The notes beneath the pieces are model-generated. The model had not been told where the DNA came from. It did no database searches and saw nothing but the letters and a program-made list of their open reading frames with translations. Shown here piece after piece: positions 50,101 to 61,149 of a stretch of DNA of 64,000 nucleotides; the stretch's first letter is position 1, and each line of letters begins with the position of its first letter. The translations under genes and the position numbers were made by a program. The DNA is from Pempheris klunzingeri. Lineage: Eukaryota; Chordata; Actinopteri; Acropomatiformes; Pempheridae. Location of the stretch: NCBI RefSeq assembly GCF_042242105.1, contig NC_092030.1:5805501-5869500 (forward strand), written 5' to 3'.

Positions 50101-53100
50101 TGAGTGGAGACGGCCCGTCAAGTCCTCCACAAAAGTTTTATAAAACTTATTCCATTTCCCATAATTTTCTTCAAAACAAAAGAAAACTTGTTCCTGTCAC
50201 AGACATGTAGTTTTGGAAACAATTGGACTGTTCAAATTCCATGTTGGCTGTTTCAGCAATTTGGAATTCAAAATATTGTCTTTCATCATTTTCAGTGTTT
50301 ATTACAACCTTTGAAACAAAAACCTGTCCTCTCTTTGCATAAAATCAGGGCAAACATCTAAAATTACAAGGGTTGGGACCAAGAATGGAAACTGCCCTTC
50401 ATGAAGTTGAACGTTATACAAACATTACACAAAGAGAAAATATGAAATAACACATGTAGCCAATTGTAATTGTGTAAACAATGTGAAATTTGAGTCCAGG
50501 CTATGTCTGGATTTTTAAAACAAAAACTAAATTATCATCATTATTTTGTCAAATTCATTTTTTTGCATTTTATGTTACAGCAGCACAGAAAAGAGGCGAG
50601 GAAATGTGTGGCTATTTTTACTAGAATGACAAAATGTTTGTGTATTTCACAAATGATTGTAGTGTAATTTTATATAGAATATCGATTTGGAAACAAAATC
50701 CGGCATTTGATTAAATGTGATTGCAAAAAAAGATTAAGTGAAGAAATAAGTTGAGTGATGAGCATAAAGGCTTGAAGTCAATCAGCAGAAAGAGGTTTGA
50801 GAAGTTTTGCTGTTGAAAGTGATGTAGAACATAAACGTTCACAGGGAAGCTTTAGAAATGTCTTTGTAAAGTCATTGTTGAATGACATGCCAGTATTCCA
50901 TCACTTTGTTTTCAAGACAGAAGGAATTATTCCAATAGATAAATAAACTGTCAGCAGATTTCCTCTGTGTGACTGGACGCAGGAAGATGCTGTATGATCA
51001 CATCCGCTGCCGTAACGCAGTGTGGGGGTGTGATACTATTTGATTGCCAGTGACATTGTGTTGTGGTCCAGCATGTCCCATAGATAAGTGTGTTGATGAG
51101 GCATAGAAAAAGCTGTACAAGAGTTATGATGATCATTTCCTGTGGTTGCTTTTTCTGGGATTTAATTATCTACTTTACAAGTATGCAACATGGCCTGATG
51201 CTTTCAAGTTAAAGCCTCAACACTCTAATGCAGGAAACAGTAAAATAAAACAATTTGCCAACTTGTCTCACTTTTTTAAAATTGTGACGTTTAATGAGCT
51301 GTGAACTCTTTGACATCAAGCAAAGAGGGCCAGACAGCCCTTCTTACATTAATTCCACACAAAATGCGCTTTATTTTGTTGCAATAGATTAGTTTATCGA
51401 CATATTTGTCTGATGTGTTCAGTTAGATATGTCAGCAGTTCATGGTCCACAGAGGATGAATTCTGAATAATGACCTTCCCATAAGCCTCAGCTGTACTCT
51501 GTGTTTTAACACGCTAAAGTAAGGTTGTGAACATGAGCTGCTAGACATCAGCATGTTTGCATTGTCACTCTGACAATGTTTGCACACTGACTTTAGCATT
51601 TAAATCTAAGCAATACTGTGCTGAAGTACAGCCACACAGCATGACTGGATTATTACTGGACAATTTTTCATTTTCAGGCCTCTAAAAATTATTCTCATCA
51701 TTATTATTATCATCTTGGTCATAGAACACAAACCAACACTGAAGGTCACAAGTTAACATTGCTTTTGTTCAGGGTGACGTGCCAAAATGGTTGAGAACCA
51801 CTGGTCCACTGTACTGTAGATGTTTTCAGCCTTTTGAGAATTGCATCGAATTAAAAATGTAATGCTTGTGTAGTATCATGACAGTGGTGTGCAGATTTTC
51901 ACATCACAGCCACCGGTCGAATAAATTCCAAGAGCGCAGTTAAAACATCCACCGATAATAATGTGTCGTTTTGCCTACAGAAAGTGTGTGAGCTTCCTGG
52001 GTGTGGCCTAATGGCTACATCACACATCCAAATATGGCAAAAAAGCTTTTTTTAAGTGACAAGCAGTCAGCTGCAGGTCCAGAGGTCAGAGGTACAGAAG
52101 CTGAGGGAAGGGATGACAGGAGAGAGGACATGCTGAGTGAGAAGTCAGAGTGAGTGGGAGAAGGGGGGTGAAATCTGAGGGCACCAGGCTCTGTCAGAGT
52201 TAAGCCGGGTGGTGGAGACTTACTGATAACCTTATCATGGTTTCCCCACACTGTAACGGCTGCAACAGGGAGGAGTGGACAGGCCCTCCGCTCAGATAGC
52301 ACAGAGAGCTGGAGGAATATCCGATGGACGAGGGCCCCCTAGAGAAAGAGAGGAAAGAAAGACAGAAAAAGAAAGATCGTCAAAATCCTTCCTTCACCAC
52401 AACACACAACAGATTGTCAGTCAGAGCCTTGGGTACCATCTGCCCCCTCCTCCTGATGTCCCTCCCACCATGATATGGACTTCTCCCACAAAACCGATGA
52501 AAGGTGCTCAAAGTTTCCTGAGGTCCTCGAGTCTGTTCTTCAGGGTAAACCTGATTCTTTCAAAGGTGGAAGTTATCTCTCATTTACACTGTTAGCATAT
52601 CCACACATCAATAAACACACTGTCAGAGAACGGTGTCTTATTTCCTTTAAACAAGCTACAAACCAACACATCCAGGACACACATGGATTATGTTCAGAGT
52701 TACATGTGTGCCAGTGCTCAAAACTGGCAACCCCACTGTGAGGGTAGGACTTTTGAGCCTCTTCATGTGGTCACCAGTCCCACTGGTTGCTGGTTAAGAG
52801 ATCCTATACGCCTATCTTAAACAATAATGTCTATTTGTTGTCTGCGTGTATGCTTTATTTCTAGATGTATGAAATAAACAAGATGCAATGTGACTTAGAC
52901 AACTCTGTAGTTGCTGGATGGCATCAAAAACAGCACTGCATTCTCGATCTGACCTCCACATAGGCAAGTTATTTTCCCACTCTCTACAGCTGCACATGAA
53001 CGCACCATTCCAGCAGACTTTTCAGTCATTTTGCACTTCAAGTTGCATCATTTCACATTTAACACGAGAAAATTCTAAAAATGATCTCACCAAAATGTCA

Positions 53101-54190
53101 TACTGTTTGTTAAATAATAACAAGATCAAATAAAATGTAATGACATTCGAATCCTCCAACTCAAAGGGAGATTCAGAAAAAGCGTATATGGGATGGCTGT
53201 AGGCCCACATTGTCAAAAATCCTGTGTTAAGCCTTGTACTCCCTTAAAGGCATGAGAAAAGAGGACTAACTAGAATCAAAGTAAACACGGTGTCACATCA
53301 GACTACAATTGCCTTTACAGCATCTTAAATAACTTGGTAAACATACACTGTTTCTTCAGAGTCTTCTTTCTTCTCTGAGGGGATGACAGTCTGTTGACAG
53401 TTTCTGGGAGGGACAGCACACAAATCCTCTTTGCTGAGGTCCCTCTGACAACAGTAGCTGTCTCCTTCTGACAATTCAAAGGAAACGTTTAGTTAAGATG
53501 TTAAGATGCTGAATCATCAGTGTAAATCTAATAATTCATAGACAGATCATTCACATGGACTGAAGAGGATGCATGTCGTAGTGTTTTAACTTCTTTGGAG
53601 GAGACGTCCATCATTCCCACACAGCCAGAGAATTTCCCTCCTCAAGTGCATTTTATTTGGATTTCAACGCCATCATGTGGCCAAATGTGTTTATTGACAC
53701 GCATTGTGGACAGCTCCATTATTTCTAAATATCATATAAAAGAAGAACCTATGATGGAAGGGCCAGGGGAGATGATGAAGCATGATGAGGTGTCATTTCC
53801 ACAGTATAAAACAGCATGTAAATGATGTAATACTGAAGAAGTGTATAGTGAAAAGCTTTGGAAGATTATTGAAAGACTTTTAAATCTAATAAAAATCTAG
53901 AGGAGGATTGTACCTGTCCAGAGTTAAAACTCTGTATTAAAATAAATATCTCATGCATTTCTGAGCATTTTCTGTTTCTTCAGATTTTATATTTACAGGT
54001 AGGATAAAGCCAGAAAAATCGCAGAAATGGCTCATTTATTCTATTTTGATATTCTACTTAAGTGATGTTGACAACTTCAGTGTGTTTAGTTTATCTATTA
54101 TTTTTACTTGACGGATTAAACGGCTCGTTGAGATAGAAAGAAGTGAAATAGAAGAGTCTGGCTAAATATATGCCTGCGGAACTACATGTG
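47140..54190. other. Intergenic region between GFI1B and GTF3C5
   Basis: About 7 kb without a recognised gene. It holds CA/TG tracts (49,244-49,268; 49,805-49,822) and otherwise AT-rich unique sequence. One exon-like open frame lies on the minus strand at 48,852-49,023 and is listed separately. Confidence 0.6.
48852..49023 (-). other. Unexplained exon-like open frame or conserved element
   Basis: On the minus strand an acceptor CCAACAG and a donor AG|GTATGT bound 172 bases that stay open in one frame. It reads REWPFLGISRSAFHECVIDA and continues for 36 more residues to FFAR, with two Trp and three Cys. The stretch is less AT-rich than its surroundings and includes ATTTGCAT, a POU octamer. The plus strand is also open here, which is common in conserved non-coding DNA. 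I do not recognise the peptide. Confidence 0.3.
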
Positions 54191-54344
54191 TGTGTGGTAG
54201 CGTTTCCGCCCGGCGTTATTTTGCACTCGGACTTACACGCATGGCTGCTGAAACTGGAGGAGTGTATTATACGGTTTTACTTACTTACAGTTGGTGGTTT
54301 AACTGCAGCCTGTTGGCTTAAGTAGCACATTAAAAAGAGGCGTC

Positions 54345-54548
54345 ATGGCGGATTCAAAGGCGCTGAAGATGGATTTTACTCTGAAGGAACTGACTCTTTC
54401 CTGTCCGGCTGAGGACGCCGATGTTCCCGGCGGCTCGTCCTCTGTGGAGCTGCGGGACAACAAACTGGTGTGTGTGGAGTATCCGGCGATGGTCACCAGT
54501 GTGGACAAGATGCTGGAGACTCTCGGGGGTCAACAAGGAGTGTCCAAA
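54345..54548 (+). CDS. gtf3c5: GTF3C5 coding exon 1
   Basis: Residues 1-68, with LVCVEYPAMVTSVDKMLETL. Donor AAA|GTAAGG, phase 0. Confidence 0.94.
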
Positions 54549-57500
54549 GTAAGGCGACTGTAACTGGGACCGACTGTCGGCTACCAGGCCCGGGCTCCAC
54601 TGTGGGAGCCTTAAGTCAGCCACACGTCACTCAGTAGTAGTTTTGTCCCATAAACTGTGCAACAAATGAGACTGTATGTTTGTCATATTTTCATTATCTC
54701 TATTTACTTTTTGCAGTAGGTAATATAATTCCCACCAACAGCTTCAAACAGTTATTTTAAATGCTACATTTCAGGGTTTTTGATAGTTTGTCCATCCAGA
54801 CTACAGTCCACATCACAGCATCTTCACTTTGTCATCACTGCACACCTTGTGTCACTGGCACTATACCATACTGTGTTCCTGTATTGTAACTTCTGTACCA
54901 TTTTATGTCTCATGTCTTAGATTCTGACTTTTACTGGCGTTTTTCTTGTTATACATGATGTGTGATCGATGTTAGACAGAGCCTGCAAACTAAACATTGT
55001 GCTGCCAGGGACTGCAGATTGATTTGCTCCGGCTGTTGAGCACATCAGACTTTTTGGGGCGATCAGTGACGTTCAATATCTGTTAAGATGGGCCCTGCTT
55101 TATTGCCTGATCTTGAGGCTGTGAGTTAAAATGGGCCCTGCATGGTTTGTAACACATTACACAGTCTGGCACTAGAGATATTGTGTATATAATGATAGTT
55201 TGATTTTAATTAAGGTGAAATGAATAAAGTCAAAAGGCTGTCAAGTGGCCGTTTTGTGAGTAGATAACTGTCTGCATGCATTAATCTGATATCTTCCTAA
55301 ATCTCCTCTTGAACCCATAGACCTTCGCACATCCCAACAGACGTCTTGAGCTGCGTTACCGACCTCAGGACCCTTTTTGTCACTCTGTGTGTGGAAACCG
55401 CTTCCCGTCGAGCAACCTCCTCCTTAGAGTGCGGCGGCGGGTGCGAAAAAAGGACCCCAAGGACACTGAGATCCACATGGACATAGTTGGGGTCATAGGA
55501 ACAACTTATAAATTCCAAGGTAAGATTAAAAGTTTTCAAGCCTTTCAAAACAACAGAAGATTTTTTGTCTTTTATGCACTCTCGATCATAGAGGATTTAA
55601 AAAATAACTGAGTTTGATTGTATGTTGTTTTTTGTAGGGATGGCAGACTTTCAGTGCCTTGCTGTGCATTCAGAAGGTGGAAAAGACACGTCTTTGTACA
55701 ACAAAATCATCCTCCGCAAAATAGAGAATCAAGAGTTCTTTGAACAACCCATGCCTTATTTTCTTCCCCCGGCCATCTTCTCACGCCTCGACTGTCCTGT
55801 GGATTATTTCTATCGTCCTGACATCCATCAAACGTCAGTGTGACGGCTAAAAATATAATTTAGCTAGTCAACCATACAACTTCTGCTAGTTCCTTTTGTC
55901 AAGTGCAGAATAACAAAACTATTGGAAACATATCTCTAATTTCACTGTGCTTATGCAGTTTATTAACAATATATTCTAAATGTTTGTCCGCCTTTCTGTT
56001 TATAGCCAGCTGCCTATCAATAAGAAGAACTTTATTGGTTTGAATCGTGCTCGTCGGCCCCACAACGCCATTTTCGTCAGCTTTGCTGATCCCACTGTGC
56101 CCTCCGAGTGCCTCGAGGCAGCCAAGGCCAACTGGGTACGGGTCTGCCTGAAGGAGCATGACAAGCAGGTTGAAGAACAGTTGAAGAAGGTAAGTGTGCT
56201 GCTGTAATCGGTTACTGAAAGCATCTTCTGTGTTTCTCATGACCTTGGTCTCCTGGAAACTGTGAGGGTAATATTTTACTGCCTAAACAAAACAGCAGGT
56301 AGATAGATAAATTGATAAAGAAGGCAGCCCTAATATTTTTCCTCCCCCTTTCACTTGGTGTCCACAGTAATTTACTTTTGTTTTTAACATTCAATGACGG
56401 GAATTAGTGTGGTTTACAGGTATCCTGTTGAGTTTTCTTGTACACACACTTTCTGTGTACTTTCAGTGTTATTTGCCGAGATGCATTCTGTATCTCTGCC
56501 AAACAATATGTTGAATTTATTTCCTTCCTTAGAAACCATTTTCAAAGCTGATTACTTTAGAAAATGTTGAAACTTGCATTGTCAGTATGATTTGCTTTTT
56601 CCGGTCTTTTATCTTATCTCAAGCCAAACTTTTTGTGCCTAGATGTTTGAGAGCCGGCCCATCTGGTCGCGGAATGCAGTCAAGGCCAACATCGACATCC
56701 ACCCTGATAAACTGAAACTGCTGCTGCCCGTCTTTGCCTATTACATGGTGAGCTGAGGGGACATGTGTTACCTCACACGGTGCACTTCAGGGGTAAAAAT
56801 AAATGCTGTTTGGTGCATTTTCCCTGATGTCATTCAGATGTATTTTAAAACTAAAATGGAAAATTGAACACTAAGTGCTGAGTGAGGTGTCACTTTCTTA
56901 TAACATTGCATGTTTTTTGCGACGCACCTTTCAGTATAATGAAATCCAACACAACAGCCCCATCAGCTACGGAGTCCAAAATGAGAAAAAAACTACTTGT
57001 TCAAAGTCTTAGAAAATGGAACACTATAAGCTTTAAAAAGCTTTTAAGTGTTCATGCTATTGTGGGCTCTCTTTATAGATTTGTACGATGACTCGTGCCT
57101 CCTGTTCTCCGCTTTCACCAAAATAATGAAGTCTGATGTAAATCACAGAAGAAATCTAATAAAATTAAAAAGGAGAATCAAAATGTTTTCTTGCCGAAAT
57201 GTAAATTGAGCATCAGATGTGCTTTAGGTGACGGGACCATGGAGAAGTTTATGGGTGCGGCTGGGCTATGACCCCCGAAAGAGCTTAGAGTCCAAGAAAT
57301 ACCAGCTACTGGACTTCAGGATTCGCTGTAGCACCAAGCACGGTAAGAACCTGAGGCAGCACAGGACAACAGTCACTGTGTATTTCCAAAAAGGTGACAC
57401 TGACTGTTGGTTCCTCTTCCTTTCCACTTTTAGGATATTCACTGTCTGACATGCCAGTAAAAGCTAAGAGGAGTGCCCTTAACTACAGTCTGCCTATCAC

Positions 57501-58170
57501 ATTCAACAAAGCAGGTGAGTTGGTGAATTTGTTTATATGTTTGTATTTTTTTGACACAAAACAAGCAGTCAAATGCAGCCATCATTCATTTTATTATTCA
57601 CCCCTGTGTTTTTCCTACTGTGGCATGTCAAAAGAGAGACTTAGCCAAAAGAGCAGCAGCAAGAGAAAAAAGCAAACACTAGTAATAAGTAATAAGTCTC
57701 CACCGTCCACCTGCTGTTGCCAAAATGCTGTATTTTTTTTCCAGGTCCCCAGCCAGCTAGTGTGATGGAACTTCCAGCTCAGGAGGGTCCAAGCACCAGT
57801 CGGGATCCAGTCCCAATCTCATACCAGCTGAAGGTTGGTATCACCCAGTCATGCGAAAACATTGGTGCCAACATGCTAGTTTCATACGCTTCTTACTTAA
57901 TGTAGCCCTGGAAAACTTTAATTAGACAATATTTGTATGATATCTGATCTGTTTCGTCTCCACAGGAGTCGTCCTACATTTTCAGAGACGGCATGCTGCC
58001 TCCTCACAGACAGATGTTTTACCAGCTCTGTGATTTGGATGTGGAAAGGTACATTACAGTGCTCGTCTTAAGTACTTCAGGGGAATCAAACTGATATCAG
58101 GGTGTCTACAAGAGATGGAAAAGTCCATGTCCAAAGGTCCAAAAGATCCTTCCATTTAAGTCATATTAAG

Positions 58171-58207
<37 letters not shown>

Positions 58208-59256
58208 TAGTATCAAACAGGTGGTTGAGCAGAACGTCGGTAATGAGCAGACGTGTGATGAGCGGGACGGCTGGTGTGTTGTCGGCACCACAGACAAGCT
58301 GAGGGACATGATCTCGGCCATGATCAAGAAGGTCATCAGAGCCCAGAAACCAAGTAAGGAAAATATCTGTGACAGAGAATGGCTGTCGTGCCCTCGCTGA
58401 TAACGCACTCTTACGGTAGACCCCTTGGTCTGGTGTTGAATCCTGCCCCGTTCTGGGTTAGTTTCTGTCCTGCTGGCTTTCTTTGACCTGTGTAAATCCT
58501 CATATGTGGTTTCTTTCATTAGCTAAGTGGCTCCCAACCTTTTAGCCCTGTGTCCCCCACAAATGAGGCAGTGAGTACTTATGACCTCTCATCATGCCTT
58601 AGTGTAGATAAACATCTCAACCATGTTGGCAGCATGGCCGTACTGGATGGATTGGCACCAAAGTTTGTACAGGTGTTCGTGGTTCCCAGATAATAACATG
58701 ACTTTGGTGATCCTCTAACTTGTTTGCCTAGTGCCACCATGAAGTCAACATTTGTGGTTTTCTCTATAGGATGAATTTCCATAAAAATGGGTCACTCCCT
58801 CACAATGAATTGTTATAACTTTGCTGACTTCTTAACTTTTCACGTAGCACCATCATCAGGTCATTTTTTTAAAGTTGTCCAGTACTTTGGTTTATGACCT
58901 GCAAAACTTAATGACATTCACACCATCTCTGTAAAACCGTACAGCCTGATGTGGTTAATGGCACAGGACAGATAACAAAGGCGGCAGGACTTTGGCCCCT
59001 GTAACATCTAAACACTGTCCTGAAAAGTGTGCTGACCAGTGCACCTTTTAACTCATGTAGTTTCTCTCCTCCAGCATTGCCACAAATCCCAAAGAGACGC
59101 AGACGCCTAGGTCTGAGTTTAAGAGATGAAGAAGCTGAGGAGGAGGTGCAGGATGACGAGAACAAGGATGATGACGAGGAAGATGAGGACGATGAGTTTC
59201 AGCCATCGGAGGGAAGTGAAAATGAGATGGAGACAGAAATGCTGGATTACATGTAA
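54345..59256 (+). CDS. gtf3c5: GTF3C5, TFIIIC subunit 5, eleven exons
   Basis: A subunit (TFIIIC63, the Tau95 relative) of TFIIIC, which binds the internal A/B boxes of tRNA and 5S genes and recruits TFIIIB and RNA polymerase III. Eleven exons join in phase (1,581 nt, 526 residues; human 519). Conserved blocks in order: VCVEYPAMV and MLETLGG (exon 1), YKFQGMADFQCLAVH, IFSRLDCPVDYFYRP, RARRPHNAIFVSF, IWSRNAVKANI, TGPWRSLWVRLGYDPRK, LDFRIRC, MPVKAKRSALNYSLPIT, RQMFYQLCDL, ERDGWCVV. It ends in an acidic tail with FQPSEGSENEMETE. The N terminus (1-42) is longer than in human. The start ATG is in GTCATGGCGG context. An AATAAA follows at 59371. Confidence 0.97.
55321..55519 (+). CDS. gtf3c5: GTF3C5 coding exon 2
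   Basis: Residues 69-135: RRLELRYRPQDPFCHSVCG, NLLLRVRRR, TYKFQ. Acceptor CCATAG, donor G|GTAAGA, phase 1. Confidence 0.96.
55638..55833 (+). CDS. gtf3c5: GTF3C5 coding exon 3
   Basis: Residues 135-200: GMADFQCLAVHSEGG, FSRLDCPVDYFYRPDIHQ. Acceptor TTGTAG, donor AC|GTCAGT, phase 2. Confidence 0.95.
56006..56189 (+). CDS. gtf3c5: GTF3C5 coding exon 4
   Basis: Residues 200-261: FIGLNRARRPHNAIFVSF, ECLEAAKANWVRVC, EEQLKK. Acceptor TTATAG, donor AAG|GTAAGT. Confidence 0.96.
56643..56747 (+). CDS. gtf3c5: GTF3C5 coding exon 5
   Basis: Residues 262-296: MFESRPIWSRNAVKANIDIH to PVFAYYM. Acceptor GCCTAG, donor ATG|GTGAGC. Confidence 0.96.
57228..57342 (+). CDS. gtf3c5: GTF3C5 coding exon 6
   Basis: Residues 297-335: VTGPWRSLWVRLGYDPRK, YQLLDFRIRCSTKH. 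Acceptor CTTTAG, donor G|GTAAGA. Confidence 0.96.
57434..57514 (+). CDS. gtf3c5: GTF3C5 coding exon 7
   Basis: Residues 335-362: GYSLSDMPVKAKRSALNYSL, PITFNKA. Acceptor TTTTAG, donor G|GTGAGT. Confidence 0.96.
57745..57833 (+). CDS. gtf3c5: GTF3C5 coding exon 8
   Basis: Residues 362-391, a variable linker ending ISYQLK. Acceptor TTCCAG, donor AAG|GTTGGT. Confidence 0.9.
57966..58048 (+). CDS. gtf3c5: GTF3C5 coding exon 9
   Basis: Residues 392-419: ESSYIFRDGMLPPHRQMFYQ, LCDLDVE. Acceptor CCACAG, donor AG|GTACAT, phase 2. Confidence 0.95.
58174..58206. repeat. (TG)n microsatellite at the exon 10 acceptor
   Basis: About 16 TG units ending four bases before GTF3C5 exon 10. They replace most of the usual polypyrimidine tract. 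Confidence 0.97.
58211..58353 (+). CDS. gtf3c5: GTF3C5 coding exon 10
   Basis: Residues 419-467: SIKQVVEQN, CDERDGWCVVGTTDKLRDMI, KVIRAQKP. The acceptor (TG)nTCTAG directly follows a long TG repeat. Donor A|GTAAGG. Confidence 0.94.
58600..58870 (-). repeat. Teleost interspersed repeat, third copy (inverted)
   Basis: Reverse complement of the family at 31,260-31,600: on the minus strand GACCTGATGATGGTGCT, AGGATCACCAAAGT, ACCAAAGT and TTGGTGCCAATCC-like words. It lies in GTF3C5 intron 10. Confidence 0.6.
59075..59256 (+). CDS. gtf3c5: GTF3C5 terminal coding exon 11
   Basis: Residues 467-526 and TAA: a basic PKRRRRLGLSLR stretch, a long acidic run, then FQPSEGSENEMETEMLDYM. Acceptor CTCCAG. 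Confidence 0.96.
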
Positions 59257-59370
59257 CAAAGGACAGCAATTTTTATGACCTTAATCTTGACTGTCAATAT
59301 TTTCCATTATTAATTTCTGTAATAGGTGATATGTTTTGAATTACTATTTTTTACTTTTGAGTGAAATGTA

Positions 59371-59376
59371 AATAAA
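59371..59376 (+). terminator. gtf3c5: GTF3C5 poly(A) signal
   Basis: AATAAA 115 bases after the stop codon, followed by a T-rich stretch. Confidence 0.7.
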
Positions 59377-59600
59377 AATGAAAGCATTTTTGTCATTTGC
59401 ATATGAACTGCATCATCTTAATAATTAAGTTTTTGGTTAATATAGTATGTCAAAAATTTGTCAGGGACATCAGTCAGGTATGCAGTGAAGGTATGCTTCA
59501 GATCTCCAAAACAACATCTAAAAGCAGAAAAGTAACATTGCCACATGAAATGGCATGTGGCATGTTTGAGATACTATCTGGATGTGTGTGTGTGTATATA

Positions 59601-61146
59601 CAGTGGGGCAAAAAAGTATTTAGTCAGCCACCAATTCATAGGTATACCTCAACTATGAGAGACAAAATGAGAAAAAAGAAAATCACATTGTCTGATTTTT
59701 AAAGAATTTATTTGCAAATTATGGTGGAAAATAAGTTTTTGGTCAATAACAAAAGTTCATCTCAATACTTTGTTATATACCCTTTGTTGGCAATGACAGA
59801 GGTCAAACGTTTTCTGTAAGTCTTCACAAAGTTTTCACACACTGTTGCTGGTATTTTGGCCCATTCCTCCATGCAGATCTCCTCTAGAGCAGTGATGTTT
59901 TGAGGCTGTCGCTGGGCAACACAGACTTTCAACTCCCTCCAAAGATTTTCTATGGGGTTGAGATCTGGAGACTGGCTAGGCCACTCAAGGACCTTGAAAT
60001 GCTTCTTACGAAGCCACTCCTTCGTTGCCCGGGTGGTGTGTTTGGGATCATTGTCATGCTGAAAGACCCAGCCACGTTTCATCTTCAATGCCCTTGCTGA
60101 TGGAAGGAGGTTTTCACTCAAAATCTCACGATACATGGCCCCATTCATTCTTTCCTTTACACAGATCAGTCGTCCTGGTCCCTTTGCAGAAAAACAGCCC
60201 CAAAGCATGATGTTTCCACCCCCATGCTTCACAGTAGGTATGATGTTCTTTGGATGCAACTCAGCATTCTTTCTCCTCCAAACACAACAAGTTGAGTTTT
60301 TACCAAAAAGTTCTATTTTGGTTTCATCTGACCATATGACATTCTCTCAATCCTCCTCTGGATCATCCAAATGCTCTCTAGCAAACTTCAGACGGGCCTG
60401 GACATGTACTGGCTTAAGCAGGGGGATACGTCTGGCACTGCAGGATTTGAGTCCCTGGCAGCGTAGTGTGTTACTGATGGTAGCCTTTGTTACTTTGGTC
60501 CCAGCTCTCTGCAGGTCATTCACTAGGTCCCCCCGTGTGGTTCTGGGATTTTTGCTCACCGTTCTTGTGATCATTTTGACCCCACGGGGTGAGATCTTGC
60601 GTGGAGCCCCAGATCGAGGGAGATTATCAGTGGTCTTGTATGTCTTCCATTTTCTAATAATTGCTCCCACAGTTGATTTCTTCACACCAAGCTGCTTACC
60701 TATTGCAGATTCAGTCTTCCCAGCCTGGTGCAGGTCTACAATTTTGTTTCTGGTGTCCTTTGACAGCTCTTTGGTCTTGGCCATAGTGGAGTTTGGAGTG
60801 TGACTGTTTGAGGTCGTGGACAGGTGTCTTTTATACTGATAACCAGTTCAAACAGGTGCCATTAATACAGGTAACGAGTGGAGGACAGAGGAGCCTCTTA
60901 AAGAAGAACTTACAGGTCTGTGAGAGCCAGAAATCTTGCTTGTAGGTGACCAAATACTTATTTTACCGAGGAATTTACCAATTAATTCATTAAAAATCCT
61001 ACAATGTGATTTCCTGGATTCTTTCCCCCCATTCTGTCTCTCATAGTTGAAGTGTACCTATGATGAAAATTACAGGCCTCTCTCATCTTTTTAAGTGGGA
61101 GAACTTGCACAATTGGTGGCTGCCTAAATACTTTTTTGCCCCACTG
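59601..61146 (-). mobile_element. Tc1-like transposon 3, nearly intact
   Basis: A 1,546-bp element with terminal repeats starting CAGTGGGGCAAAAAAGTATT on both sides, flanked by TA duplications, encoding one transposase on the minus strand. The left arm has lost about 48 bases relative to the right, between CCAATT and CATAGGTA. It is inserted 345 bases after the GTF3C5 stop, within a TG/TA/CA dinucleotide tract. Confidence 0.95.
59762..60784 (-). pseudogene. Tc1 transposase with one nonsense codon
   Basis: A DD34E transposase of 340 codons, the normal family length. It begins [20 protein letters not shown] with a helix-turn-helix DNA-binding region (about residues 1-110). The catalytic triad is visible: Asp153 in WSDETK, Asp244 in QHDNDPKHT and Glu279 in [10 protein letters not shown], with 34 residues between the last two. 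The only break I see is codon 146, TGA at 60349-60347, where the family normally has Trp (EDWENV context). The frame continues unchanged after it. A recent, inactive copy. Confidence 0.92.
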
Positions 61147-61149
61147 TAT

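Noticed and set aside
52475-52741. 88-codon plus-strand frame (DFSHKTDERCSKFPEVLES)
   Set aside because: Looks moderately protein-like, but has no recognisable family, no upstream exon and no conserved splice partner. Not enough to annotate.
58166-58519. 117-codon minus-strand frame
   Set aside because: Antisense to GTF3C5 exon 10 and its TG repeat.
60135-60803. 222-codon plus-strand frame, the longest on that strand nearby
   Set aside because: It is the antisense shadow of the Tc1 transposase on the minus strand.
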